Of a DNA stretch of 64,000 nucleotides, positions 1-8,214 are shown in pieces (positions within the stretch are counted from its first letter, which is position 1; every line of letters begins with the position of its first letter). The stretch is from Advenella mimigardefordensis DPN7 (GTDB lineage Bacteria; Pseudomonadota; Gammaproteobacteria; Burkholderiales; Burkholderiaceae_B): positions 3,472,001 to 3,536,000 of the forward strand of contig NZ_CP003915.1 in the NCBI RefSeq assembly GCF_000521505.1, written 5' to 3'. Under the pieces are notes generated by a model, which did not search any database, was not told the DNA's origin, and saw only the letters and a list, made by a program, of their open reading frames with translations. The position numbers and the translations under genes were made by a program.

Positions 1-491
1 GCATGAGTTATGCCAGCGTATTCGCGGGCCTCTCTTATGGCAGTGCAGGCTTGAACGCGGTACATGGCATCGCGTACAGCATCGCCGGACTGACCCATGA
101 AACCCACGGGCGCACCAACGCCGTTATCCTTCCGTACGTGCTGTATGAGTTGCGCGACGCGCGCGCGCAGGAGCTCAAAGACATAGCAGCCATCTTCGGC
201 GCCACGGAATCGGGGCAGGACACAATTTTGCAGCTGGCGCAAAAACTGCAGACGCTGGTCAGCGAACTGGGCATTCCCAATAACCTGAAAGATTTTGGCA
301 TCAAGGAGTCCGATCTGCCGCGCCTGTACACCGACGCCATGGACGTGACCCGCTTGCGCAACGCCTTCCCGGTCCCGGATACATCAGCATCGTACCTGCG
401 TATTATTGCGAACGCATGGGCTGGCGACTTCTCAGATACGCCGAACGCTGTTTTGCAGCAGGCACAGGAAAATCTTGTCGCTTACGAATAA
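1..491 (+). CDS. Iron-containing alcohol dehydrogenase, C-terminal part (cut by window edge)
   Basis: The reading frame is open at the left edge, so the start codon lies outside the window; about 162 C-terminal residues are visible. The segment matches the C-terminal helical half of group III Fe-dependent alcohol dehydrogenases: the metal-binding His lies in GLNAVHGIAYSIAG and a second in THETHGRTNAV, followed by the usual NAVILPYVL stretch. These enzymes oxidise alcohols or reduce aldehydes or keto acids with NAD(P)H. The substrate cannot be told because the nucleotide-binding half is missing. It ends in TAA and is followed by a GC-rich hairpin. Confidence 0.8.
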   Translation, partial: MSYASVFAGLSYGSAGLNAVHGIAYSIAGLTHETHGRTNAVILPYVLYELRDARAQELKDIAAIFGATESGQDTILQLAQKLQTLVSELGIPNNLKDFGIKESDLPRLYTDAMDVTRLRNAFPVPDTSASYLRIIANAWAGDFSDTPNAVLQQAQENLVAYE

Positions 492-502
492 AAGGTTGTG
501 CC

Positions 503-529
503 GAGCGGGCCGCTTAAGCTTGCCCGCTC
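503..529 (+). terminator. GC-rich hairpin after the Fe-ADH gene
   Basis: An 8-bp perfect stem (GAGCGGGC / GCCCGCTC) encloses an 11-nt loop 12 bases after the stop codon. There is no T-run behind it, so a role in termination or 3-prime-end stabilisation is inference. Confidence 0.4.
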
Positions 530-700
530 ATCGCGTCCCCAAGAATCAAATCCATAAGTGACGGCGCAGCAGCAAATCAGCACCGCTTTCCCCTTTCGGT
601 CAGCTTAAAAAAATAAAGCAGGCCCGCACGACATTCCCACAACGCCCCATTCCTCCACGCCCCAGGCTCAATGACTGCACCTATCGCATTATCACATTCA

Positions 701-734
701 TGATATATTTCTATTGCATTTCAGTAATATATCA
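701..734. promoter_or_regulatory. Inverted repeat upstream of the MFS gene
   Basis: Perfect 8-bp arms TGATATAT (701-708) and ATATATCA (727-734) are separated by 18 nt, about 40 bp before the chosen MFS start. The position would suit an operator, but the region is AT-rich and the match could be chance. Confidence 0.25.
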
Positions 735-773
735 GTTAAATTCAAAAAAAATATATTGATAAGGAGACTGGAC

Positions 774-2147
774 ATGGCATCAATACCAATTACGCCGTCG
801 GACATTTCAGGCCGTATAGAACGGCTTCCGATGACAAGTTATCAAACCAAACTATTCTGTATTATCGCGACCGCATGGTTCTTTGATTCGATGGATCTGG
901 GCGTCATGACCTTTATTCTGGGGTCAATCAAGGCCGAATTTGGTCTGAGCATTGCCCAGACCGGTGTTGTGGCTAGCGCCAGTTTTCTTGGCATGCTGCT
1001 CGGTGCCGCTGTCGCCGGCATGTTAGCTGACCGGTTTGGCCGCAAACCTGTCTTCCAGATCAGCATGGTGTTCTGGGGGCTCGGCAGCCTTTTCTGTGGT
1101 CTCTCGACCGACGTCAACATGCTGATTGCCAGCCGCATCGTACTGGGTTTCGGCATGGGCATGGAATTTCCGGTCGGGTTATCGATCGTCTCGGAAATTG
1201 TTCCCGCCAATCGACGCGGCAGATATCTGGCCATTCTGGAAGGTTTCTGGCCTATTGGTTTCATCTGTTCCGGTCTGCTCAGCTACCTGCTGCTGGACTC
1301 GATAGGCTGGCGGGGTATTTTCTTTGTATTGGCAGTACCGGCAGTGTTTGTGTTCTATATCCGCCGTCAAGTGCCGGAATCGCCGCGCTGGTTGTCTGAC
1401 TCCGGTCAAAATGAAAAAGCCGACAGTGTGATGACGTCCATGGAAAACCATGTGCGCAAAACCCTGAACAATAAGGAACTGCCTCCTGTTGTTCCGCTGC
1501 CGGCGGCTGCCGCCCAGTCTGCTACGGGCTCCAGTTTTTCAGAGTTGTGGAAAGGTGAATACGGACGCCGCACACTGATGCTGTGGATTCTGTGGTTCTT
1601 TGCACTCATGGGCTATTACGGCCTGACCAGCTGGCTGGGCGCGTTGCTGCAGCAGGCGGGTTATGAAGTGACCAAATCCGTACAGTACACCGTCACCATT
1701 TCACTGGCAGGCATTCCGGGTTTTATCTTCGCCTCCTGGATCATCGAGAAAATCGGCCGCAAGCCTACCTGTGTCCTGTTGTTGCTGGGCAGCGCCGTTT
1801 CAGTCTATATCTACGGGCACGTGGCCAGCGTCCAGGGCGAACTTCACTACCTGATGATGTCCGGCATGTTCATGCAGTTCTGTCTTTTTGGCATGTGGTC
1901 CATTCTGTACGCCTACACCCCTGAACTGTATCCCACTCGCATTCGTGCCACCGGCGCCGGATTCGCCTCTTCCATCGGTCGGCTGGGTTCGTTCGTAGGA
2001 CCTTTTGCCGTGGGCTTACTGCTGCCGGTGACCGGACAAACCGGCGTGTTCACGCTAGGTGCGGTCTCGTTCATCATCGCTGCGGCGGTTGTGATCTTCC
2101 TGGGTGTAGAAACCCGTGGCCGGGCCCTTGAAGATATCTCCGGCTAA
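774..2147 (+). CDS. MFS transporter, NiaP/aromatic-acid:H+ symporter type
   Basis: A 457-residue, 12-helix major facilitator. The start at 774 is chosen because AAGGAG (761-766) sits 7 nt before it; an upstream in-frame ATG at 714 has no such site. Motif A (ADRFGRKP) lies near residue 85 and its repeat (EKIGRKP) near 325; the YAYTPELYPTRIRATG stretch near 380 is characteristic of metabolite:H+ symporters. Overall wording (FFDSMDLGV at the start of helix 1, the GYYGL loop, YAYTPE.YPT) resembles remembered bacterial niacin permease NiaP more than sugar porters, so a pyridine or aromatic carboxylate is a reasonable substrate guess. It precedes the hydroxylase gene by 50 bp and is probably cotranscribed with it. 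Confidence 0.8.
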   Translation: MASIPITPSDISGRIERLPMTSYQTKLFCIIATAWFFDSMDLGVMTFILGSIKAEFGLSIAQTGVVASASFLGMLLGAAVAGMLADRFGRKPVFQISMVFWGLGSLFCGLSTDVNMLIASRIVLGFGMGMEFPVGLSIVSEIVPANRRGRYLAILEGFWPIGFICSGLLSYLLLDSIGWRGIFFVLAVPAVFVFYIRRQVPESPRWLSDSGQNEKADSVMTSMENHVRKTLNNKELPPVVPLPAAAAQSATGSSFSELWKGEYGRRTLMLWILWFFALMGYYGLTSWLGALLQQAGYEVTKSVQYTVTISLAGIPGFIFASWIIEKIGRKPTCVLLLLGSAVSVYIYGHVASVQGELHYLMMSGMFMQFCLFGMWSILYAYTPELYPTRIRATGAGFASSIGRLGSFVGPFAVGLLLPVTGQTGVFTLGAVSFIIAAAVVIFLGVETRGRALEDISG

Positions 2148-2197
2148 AGCACCGGACATTGATTGGCAATTGAGATTTTATTTCAGGAGTAATAATT

Positions 2198-3016
2198 ATG
2201 ATGACCGAAAGACAAAGAAAATTTCGCGAACAATATAAAAGCGATATCAGTCCCCTGTATAACGGCCTGGTGCATATCGGCGTAATGTATGCAGTCGGCA
2301 TAGCAGCAGTCATCTACTGTTTGTCGCAACTGACCACGGCCACCTGGGAGTATTTATTGATTATTCCGGTCTTCCTGGCGGGCAATTTCGTGGAGTGGGC
2401 CATGCATACCTACGTGATGCACAAGCGCATCAACGTCTTTGCCCTGCGCGCCATTTATGAACGGCATACCCGTCAGCATCATCAGTATTTCACTGATAAT
2501 GATATTACGATAGATTCAAGCCGCGAGTTCAGAATTGTCTTCTTCCCATGGCGGGTATTGCTCACGCTTGGCGTCGGCGGCCTTATCCTGGGTTATCTGG
2601 CGTCCGTCATTATCAATCCCAATGCCGGTTATGTGGTGTTCCTGACCATGGTGCTGCAATACCTGGTTTACGAAACATTCCACTACTGCTGCCATGTACA
2701 CGATAACTGGTTTGTCAGGAACGTGCCCTTTATCAACACCATTCGGCGCCATCACACGGCCCATCACAATATGGGACTGATGATGCATTACAACATGAAC
2801 CTGACTTTCCCGATCGCAGACTGGTTCATGAAAACCAGCGATCTGGACCGCGGATTGCTTGGCCACCTGTTCAACGGCTACAGTGAAAAACATATCAAGG
2901 AAGAGCTCAAACCGATCATCAGGAAATATCGAAACGATGATGCCAGCGTGACCCTGGACGGGCCCAACCTCACGTCGGACGAACAGAGCGTACTGAACCG
3001 CGCCATGGCGCGTTGA
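2198..3016 (+). CDS. Sterol desaturase / fatty acid hydroxylase superfamily membrane protein
   Basis: A 272-residue integral membrane protein with the histidine clusters that hold the di-iron site of this superfamily: H-x4-H near residue 69 (HTYVMH), HTRQHH near 91-97, HYCCHVHD near 162-169 and RRHHTAHH near 183-190. Hydrophobic helices lie between the clusters (about 25-65 and 120-150). The family hydroxylates or desaturates lipid, carotenoid or sterol substrates with O2; the substrate here is unknown. CAGGAG at 2184-2189 serves the start at 2198 or the next ATG at 2201. It follows the MFS gene closely, suggesting an operon, though no obvious metabolic link is visible. Confidence 0.75.
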   Translation: MMTERQRKFREQYKSDISPLYNGLVHIGVMYAVGIAAVIYCLSQLTTATWEYLLIIPVFLAGNFVEWAMHTYVMHKRINVFALRAIYERHTRQHHQYFTDNDITIDSSREFRIVFFPWRVLLTLGVGGLILGYLASVIINPNAGYVVFLTMVLQYLVYETFHYCCHVHDNWFVRNVPFINTIRRHHTAHHNMGLMMHYNMNLTFPIADWFMKTSDLDRGLLGHLFNGYSEKHIKEELKPIIRKYRNDDASVTLDGPNLTSDEQSVLNRAMAR

Positions 3017-3046
3017 TCCGGGTACCTGATCCCGGATGAAAAACGT

Positions 3047-3080
3047 GCCTGTATCGGCCCGGCACGGGCTTGATACAGGC
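3047..3080. terminator. Long hairpin between convergent genes
   Basis: Arms GCCTGTATC (3047-3055) and GATACAGGC (3072-3080) pair perfectly, and the loop itself holds GCCCG/CGGGC. It lies between the rightward hydroxylase gene and the leftward deacylase gene, as expected for a shared terminator; no T-run is present. Confidence 0.5.
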
Positions 3081-3142
3081 AGCCTGGCTATTCATCAAGA
3101 CACTGCGTACACCCTGCTTCCGGCATCGGATGCAGGGTTTTG

Positions 3143-4615
3143 TTATGACGCGACCGGAACCGACGCTCCCTGGCGACGCAACACCCTGCCCGGGCGTTGT
3201 CCGCTGGGTTTGCCATCCTCCCAGACGATCTGACCATTGACCAGGACCGTATCGATGCCAATGGCAGCGGCCACAGGCTGGGCGAAGGTTGCCGCCTCAT
3301 CCACCGTTTGCGCATTAAATAGCGTCACATCTGCAAACGCCCCTTCCCGCAACACACCACGATCTGCCAGGCCGAACTTGCTCGCCGTCAAACCGGTCAT
3401 TTTATGCAGTGCCTTCTCCAGGGAAAACAGCCCAAGACCACGGCTATAATGCCCCAGCACCCGGGGAAAGCTCCCCCATAATCGGGGATGCGGTTTTTCA
3501 TCATGGGGCAGACCATCGGAGCCGATCATTGTGTCATCAAATTGCAAAATGCGCTGCACATCGGCATCATCCATCCGATAATAAATCGCGCCGGCGGGCA
3601 GCAGCTTCTCAATGGCCTCTTCGGTGCTTACATTCAGTCGGCTGGCAATCTCCGTCAAATCCAGGCCGGCCATCTGCGGCAAACCTTTTGACCAGGTGAC
3701 CGTGACCCGTGTCGAATTGGCCACCAGCCTGGCCGACAGGATCGTAGAAGAGGCGTCATAGGGATAGCAATCCAGGCAAATCGGCTGTCTGGTCATATGC
3801 TCGGCAATATATGCCAGCGTTTCAGCTGAGCGGCCGTGATTCTGCACGCCAACCACTTTATGGTGTGAAATAACGACGGGCACGCCAACTTGGCGGCCGA
3901 TCAGGAACGACTCTTCCAGTGACTCGATGACACGATCGCCCTCATCACGCATATGCGTACAATAAATGCCGCCATAACGCGCCAGGGGGGCACAAACCTC
4001 GATCACTTCCTGTGTCGGCGCCGCCACCGCCGGAGGATAGACCAGTCCGGTAGATACACCAATGGCGCCGGCCTCCATCGCCTCAGCGACCAGCGCCTGC
4101 ATCGCCGATATTTCACGTGCGGTCGCCGCTTTGGTCACATCCTCCATTGTCGCGACACGAAGTGTCGAATGGCCGACCAGCATGGCGCAGTTGGTTGCGG
4201 CCGGGCGAGCACTCAGCTCGCTGACGTATTGCGCAAAGCTGCGGAACCGGAACCAGCCTCCCTGCTCATCCAGCAGATTCAAAGGCGGTGTAACCGGATC
4301 GGGGATGTCGCGCGGCATGGGTGCCAGTGAAATGCCGCAATTGCCACCAATGACGGTTGTGATTCCCTGGCTGACCTTGGGCGCCATATCACCATCGGAC
4401 AACATCAACCGGTCATCGTGGGTATGGGCATCGATAAATCCGGGTGAAACAATCAGACCGCTGGCATCAATCACCTTGTCCGCTGTCGCCTGTGACAAAT
4501 CTCCAATATGCGCAATGCGCTCGCCCGAGATGGCGACGTCGGCAGTAAAACGCGCCGCGCCGCTGCCGTCGACCACGTCGCCGTTGACAATCAGAACATC
4601 ATAATGTGCATTCAT
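3143..4615 (-). CDS. N-acyl-D-amino-acid deacylase (D-aminoacylase)
   Basis: A 490-residue amidohydrolase that would cleave N-acyl-D-amino acids to a carboxylate and the D-amino acid. Metal-site residues fall where the family has them: H64 and H66 in DAHTHDD, the bridging C93 in GGNCGIS, H221 in THMRDEGD, H251 in ISHHKV and D367 in IGSDGLPHD; these are within three residues of the remembered Alcaligenes D-aminoacylase positions (67, 69, 96, 220, 250, 366). It is the last gene of a nine-gene leftward run, 65 bp behind the ABC ATPase. With a peptide-type importer and a DadA-like oxidase upstream, it fits use of N-acylated D-amino acids. Confidence 0.9.
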   Translation of the reverse strand: MNAHYDVLIVNGDVVDGSGAARFTADVAISGERIAHIGDLSQATADKVIDASGLIVSPGFIDAHTHDDRLMLSDGDMAPKVSQGITTVIGGNCGISLAPMPRDIPDPVTPPLNLLDEQGGWFRFRSFAQYVSELSARPAATNCAMLVGHSTLRVATMEDVTKAATAREISAMQALVAEAMEAGAIGVSTGLVYPPAVAAPTQEVIEVCAPLARYGGIYCTHMRDEGDRVIESLEESFLIGRQVGVPVVISHHKVVGVQNHGRSAETLAYIAEHMTRQPICLDCYPYDASSTILSARLVANSTRVTVTWSKGLPQMAGLDLTEIASRLNVSTEEAIEKLLPAGAIYYRMDDADVQRILQFDDTMIGSDGLPHDEKPHPRLWGSFPRVLGHYSRGLGLFSLEKALHKMTGLTASKFGLADRGVLREGAFADVTLFNAQTVDEAATFAQPVAAAIGIDTVLVNGQIVWEDGKPSGQRPGRVLRRQGASVPVAS

Positions 4616-4680
4616 TTCAGACCTTTAAAAATATTTCTCTGCTGCGCGGGTGCCGGCATCGGTTACACAATAAAAAACGT

Positions 4681-6351
4681 CTAGGCCACGGCTTCGGAGA
4701 CAGCGCGGAAATGCTGAAAATCCCAGTGCCTGCCAGGAGCAGCATCAATCAGCGCTCGCGTATAGGGTTGCGTTGGCGCAGTCAGGACCGAATGCGCTTT
4801 GCCAGATTCGACAATGCTCCCCTGCTGCATGACAATAATTGAATCGCAAATCTGCGCCGCAACCCGCAAATCATGAGTAATAAACAGAACACCGACACCC
4901 GTACGCTCGCGCACCTTATCCAGCAGCGCCAGCACCTGTGCCTGTACAGACACATCCAGTGCGGAGACCGCCTCATCAGCAACCAGAATGTCCGGCTCCA
5001 GCGCCAGCGCCCTGGCAATGCAGATACGCTGACGCTGCCCGCCGGAAAACTGATGCGGATAGCGCTGCAAGGCGTCTTTTGTCAGACCGACCACCTGCAT
5101 CAACTCTGCGGCCTTGACCAGAGCGACCTCTTTAGACACGCCAAAATTCAATAAACCCTCGATGATTGAATCGCCTACAGTGATGCGCGGATTCAGTGAA
5201 CGATAGGGATCCTGAAAAACGATCTGGATACGCTGGCGAACCGGCCGCAACTGACTTGTCGACAGCCCGGCAATATCCTGTCCCTTAATCCGGATCTGTC
5301 CTGCAGTCGGCTGCAGCAGCCTGACAATACAACGGGCAACGGTTGATTTACCGGAGCCTGATTCGCCCACAATGCCAACAATTTCACCACGGTTCAAAGT
5401 CAGATTGATATCGTTAGCTGCAGTGATATGTCGTGATGCACCCAGCAACTTCTTTGACGCATAGGTTTTCATCAAGCCAGATACCTTCAATACCTGCTCT
5501 TCATTGTTGGGCTCACGCTGCCGGGGTACCAGGCTGGGTACCGATGAAACAAGCATGCGACTATAAGCGTGGGCCGGATCTCTCAGGATCGCATCGCGTG
5601 TCCCCGTTTCCATCACCTGACCCTTATTCATCACCACAATGCGATCAGCGATTTCTGCAACAACGCCAAAGTCATGTGTGATAAAGAGCACGGCCATATT
5701 GTTGCGCGTCTGCAATTCACGTATTAACAATAAGATCTGCTTCTGGGTGGTGACATCCAGCGCAGTGGTCGGTTCATCTGCAATCAGCAGGCGCGGCTGC
5801 AGAATCAGCGCCATGCAAATCACCACCCGTTGCCGCTGCCCGCCGGATAACTGGTGCGGATAGGCATCGTAGATACGTTGCGGATCGGGCATATGTACTG
5901 ATTCGAGCATCTGCAGCACTGCCTGACGACGTTGTTTGGCGGACATCGTACGATGGATGCGCAACACCTCGTCAATCTGGCGTCCTACTTTCTGTACCGG
6001 GTTGAGTGCCGTCATGGGTTCCTGGAAAATCATCGACATCCTGGTCGCCCGCAGCTCGCGCAAGCGGCTGGCACTCGCCTGCAAAATATCCTCACCATCA
6101 AGTAGAATGCTGCCGTTGCAGGGCTGCAAACTATCCCGGCCCAGTAATCCCATCACTGTATAAGAAGTGACCGATTTACCGGATCCCGATTCTCCCACCA
6201 CGCACAGTGTTTCGCCTGCGTGCACATCAAAGCTGATGTTATTGACAACACGTCTTTGCGTGTCCGCGCCGGCGACCTGCACCGACAGATCGCGCACCTG
6301 CAGCACCGGTGCCACTACATTTGCTGTATTGTTCATTGGGTCTTGATTCAT
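4681..6351 (-). CDS. Dipeptide-type ABC transporter, fused dual ATPase (GsiA/DppDF-like)
   Basis: 556 residues with two complete ABC cassettes in one chain. Cassette 1: Walker A GESGSGKS at 53-60, signature LSGGQ at 168-172, Walker B ending ADEPTTALD with E193. Cassette 2: Walker A GESGSGKS at 329-336, then FSGGQRQR and ADEAVSALD in about residues 435-462; the usual DEP is DEA here but the catalytic Glu is kept. It powers the two permeases encoded just upstream. Its ATG overlaps the TGA of the permease gene by 4 bp (ATGA), implying translational coupling. Paralogous importers take up peptides, glutathione, opines or nickel; context here favours N-acyl or D-amino compounds. Confidence 0.92.
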   Translation of the reverse strand: MNQDPMNNTANVVAPVLQVRDLSVQVAGADTQRRVVNNISFDVHAGETLCVVGESGSGKSVTSYTVMGLLGRDSLQPCNGSILLDGEDILQASASRLRELRATRMSMIFQEPMTALNPVQKVGRQIDEVLRIHRTMSAKQRRQAVLQMLESVHMPDPQRIYDAYPHQLSGGQRQRVVICMALILQPRLLIADEPTTALDVTTQKQILLLIRELQTRNNMAVLFITHDFGVVAEIADRIVVMNKGQVMETGTRDAILRDPAHAYSRMLVSSVPSLVPRQREPNNEEQVLKVSGLMKTYASKKLLGASRHITAANDINLTLNRGEIVGIVGESGSGKSTVARCIVRLLQPTAGQIRIKGQDIAGLSTSQLRPVRQRIQIVFQDPYRSLNPRITVGDSIIEGLLNFGVSKEVALVKAAELMQVVGLTKDALQRYPHQFSGGQRQRICIARALALEPDILVADEAVSALDVSVQAQVLALLDKVRERTGVGVLFITHDLRVAAQICDSIIVMQQGSIVESGKAHSVLTAPTQPYTRALIDAAPGRHWDFQHFRAVSEAVA

Positions 6352-7256
6352 GATTTTTTCACCATTCTCGGATCCAGCACATCTCGCAACACATCACCCA
6401 GGACATTGACACACAGCAAGGTCAGCGCAAGCAAAATGCCGGGATACAAAATCAATCCGGGCAGCAGTCGGAAATACATACGCCCTTCGGACATCATATT
6501 TCCCCAGGAGGGAATTTCAGGCGGCAGTCCGGCGCCCAGAAAGCTCAGGGTGGCTTCCGTCAGAATGGCTGCCGCAAAAATATAGGTTCCCTGGACAATC
6601 AGCGGCGCCACTGTATTGGGAATCATATGGCGCCATAAAATGGTGCGTACCCGGGTGCCCAGCGACTCGGCCGCTTCCACATAAGGTTCCGTGCGCACCG
6701 ACAGGATCACCCCCCGTACCAGTCGCACCACTCGCGGAATCTCGGGGATGGTGATGGCCACCAGCACCGTGATCAGGCTGCCACCGGTCAGTGAAACCAG
6801 CGCGATTGCCAGCAAAATCCCCGGGATGGCCATGATTCCGTCCATCACCCGCATAATGATGCTGTCAGCAAATTTGAAATACCCGGCAACCACACCGATC
6901 AGCAGGCCGGCCGCCAGACTCATCACCGTTGCGCCGATACCCACAATCAACGAGACACGCGCGCCATAAAGCGCCCGTGAATAGGTATCACGCCCGAATG
7001 CATCGGTTCCCAGCCAGTGCGCCGCTGATACTTTAGCCAGGCGTTCTGTCGGATTGATAGCCACCGGGTCCACGGTACCCAGTAACGGCGCACAAACAGC
7101 CACGAAAATGATCAGCATAAACAAGACAAATGCAATCATGACGGGAATACTGCGCAAGGCGGCACGTAGCTGCTTCCACAATGACACCTGTTTTTCCGTT
7201 GCTTGCGGTTCTGAAGCCGGCGCCGGCAGTGTTTCTGAAGAGAGTTCAACAGTCAT
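6348..7256 (-). CDS. Dipeptide-type ABC transporter permease (DppC/GsiD-like)
   Basis: 302 residues with an N-terminal transmembrane helix (about 37-57), the LGTDAFGRDTYSR motif typical of DppC/OppC proteins, and five further helices. The EAA-type coupling loop (EAAESLGTRVRTILWRH) in the last third docks on the ATPase. It pairs with the DppB-like permease, from which it is separated by 9 bp. Confidence 0.92.
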   Translation of the reverse strand: MTVELSSETLPAPASEPQATEKQVSLWKQLRAALRSIPVMIAFVLFMLIIFVAVCAPLLGTVDPVAINPTERLAKVSAAHWLGTDAFGRDTYSRALYGARVSLIVGIGATVMSLAAGLLIGVVAGYFKFADSIIMRVMDGIMAIPGILLAIALVSLTGGSLITVLVAITIPEIPRVVRLVRGVILSVRTEPYVEAAESLGTRVRTILWRHMIPNTVAPLIVQGTYIFAAAILTEATLSFLGAGLPPEIPSWGNMMSEGRMYFRLLPGLILYPGILLALTLLCVNVLGDVLRDVLDPRMVKKS

Positions 7257-7265
7257 GGCAGTCCT

Positions 7266-8207
7266 TCAATAACGGATTCGTGGATCGAAAACCGTATACA
7301 ACAGATCGACAATCAGATTGATCAGGATATACACGATGGAAAATAGCAGTATCAGGCCCTGAATCACCGGATAGTCGCGAGCGAGCACGGCTTCGACCAC
7401 CAGGCGCCCGAGCCCCGGCAGATTGAACACTGACTCGGTCACCACCACGCCGCTGATCAGCGAAGCGATACCAATGCCGATCACAGTCACAATAGGCACG
7501 GCGGCGTTGCGCAAGGCGTGTCGCATCAATACCGCTTTTTCTTTCAGGCCTTTTGCACGCGCCGTGCGGATGTAGTCCTCACCCATGACTTCAATGATGC
7601 TGCTGCGCGTGATGCGGGCAATTAATGCGACATAAATGGCGCTCAGCGCCAGCGTCGGCAGGATCAGCCGCTGCGCGAAAGCCAGGAACCCTGCCGACAG
7701 CGGCTTGTAGCCCTGCACCGGCAGCCAGTCCAGCTGAATGGCGAAAAAATAAATCAGTAGATAACCAACCACGAAGGTGGGAATCGAAAAACCCAGCACG
7801 GAAAAACTCATGATCAGGCGATCCAGCCACTTTCCCTGACGCCAGGCAGCGATGACACCCAAAGGAATGGCAATGATCACCGTCAACACGATTGTTGAGA
7901 TCGCCAGCGCCAGAGTCGGCCCCATTCGTCCGGCAATCATGTCCAGCACCGGTGTGCCGGACAACAGCGACACACCGAGATCGCCATGCAGCAAACGACC
8001 TACCCACACAACAAATTGCGTATAGATCGGCTGATCCAGCCCCATCGCTTGCCGGATTTGCGCCAGTTGATCCGCCGTTGCATCATCACCGGCGATAATG
8101 GCGGCGGGGTCTCCCGGCGTCAAACGCAGGATCGCAAAAATAACGATGGCGACCATCATAATGACCGGTAGCGTGGCCAGAAGCCGACGGGCGATATAGA
8201 TAATCAT
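7266..8207 (-). CDS. Dipeptide-type ABC transporter permease (DppB/GsiC-like)
   Basis: 313 residues, six membrane helices. The N-terminus (IARRLLATLPVIM, then LRLTPGDPAA) is characteristic of DppB/OppB permeases, and the coupling loop DYIRTARAKGLKEKAVLMRHALRNA lies in the middle third; the C-terminal VDLLYTVFDPRIRY is the standard ending. It forms the translocation pore together with the DppC-like subunit. Gaps to both neighbours are below 10 bp, so the importer genes form one transcription unit. Confidence 0.92.
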   Translation of the reverse strand: MIIYIARRLLATLPVIMMVAIVIFAILRLTPGDPAAIIAGDDATADQLAQIRQAMGLDQPIYTQFVVWVGRLLHGDLGVSLLSGTPVLDMIAGRMGPTLALAISTIVLTVIIAIPLGVIAAWRQGKWLDRLIMSFSVLGFSIPTFVVGYLLIYFFAIQLDWLPVQGYKPLSAGFLAFAQRLILPTLALSAIYVALIARITRSSIIEVMGEDYIRTARAKGLKEKAVLMRHALRNAAVPIVTVIGIGIASLISGVVVTESVFNLPGLGRLVVEAVLARDYPVIQGLILLFSIVYILINLIVDLLYTVFDPRIRY

Positions 8208-8214
8208 GGCAAGC

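Noticed and set aside
3036..3233. 65-codon plus-strand frame between convergent genes
   Set aside because: It runs through the terminator hairpin and into the antisense of the deacylase gene.
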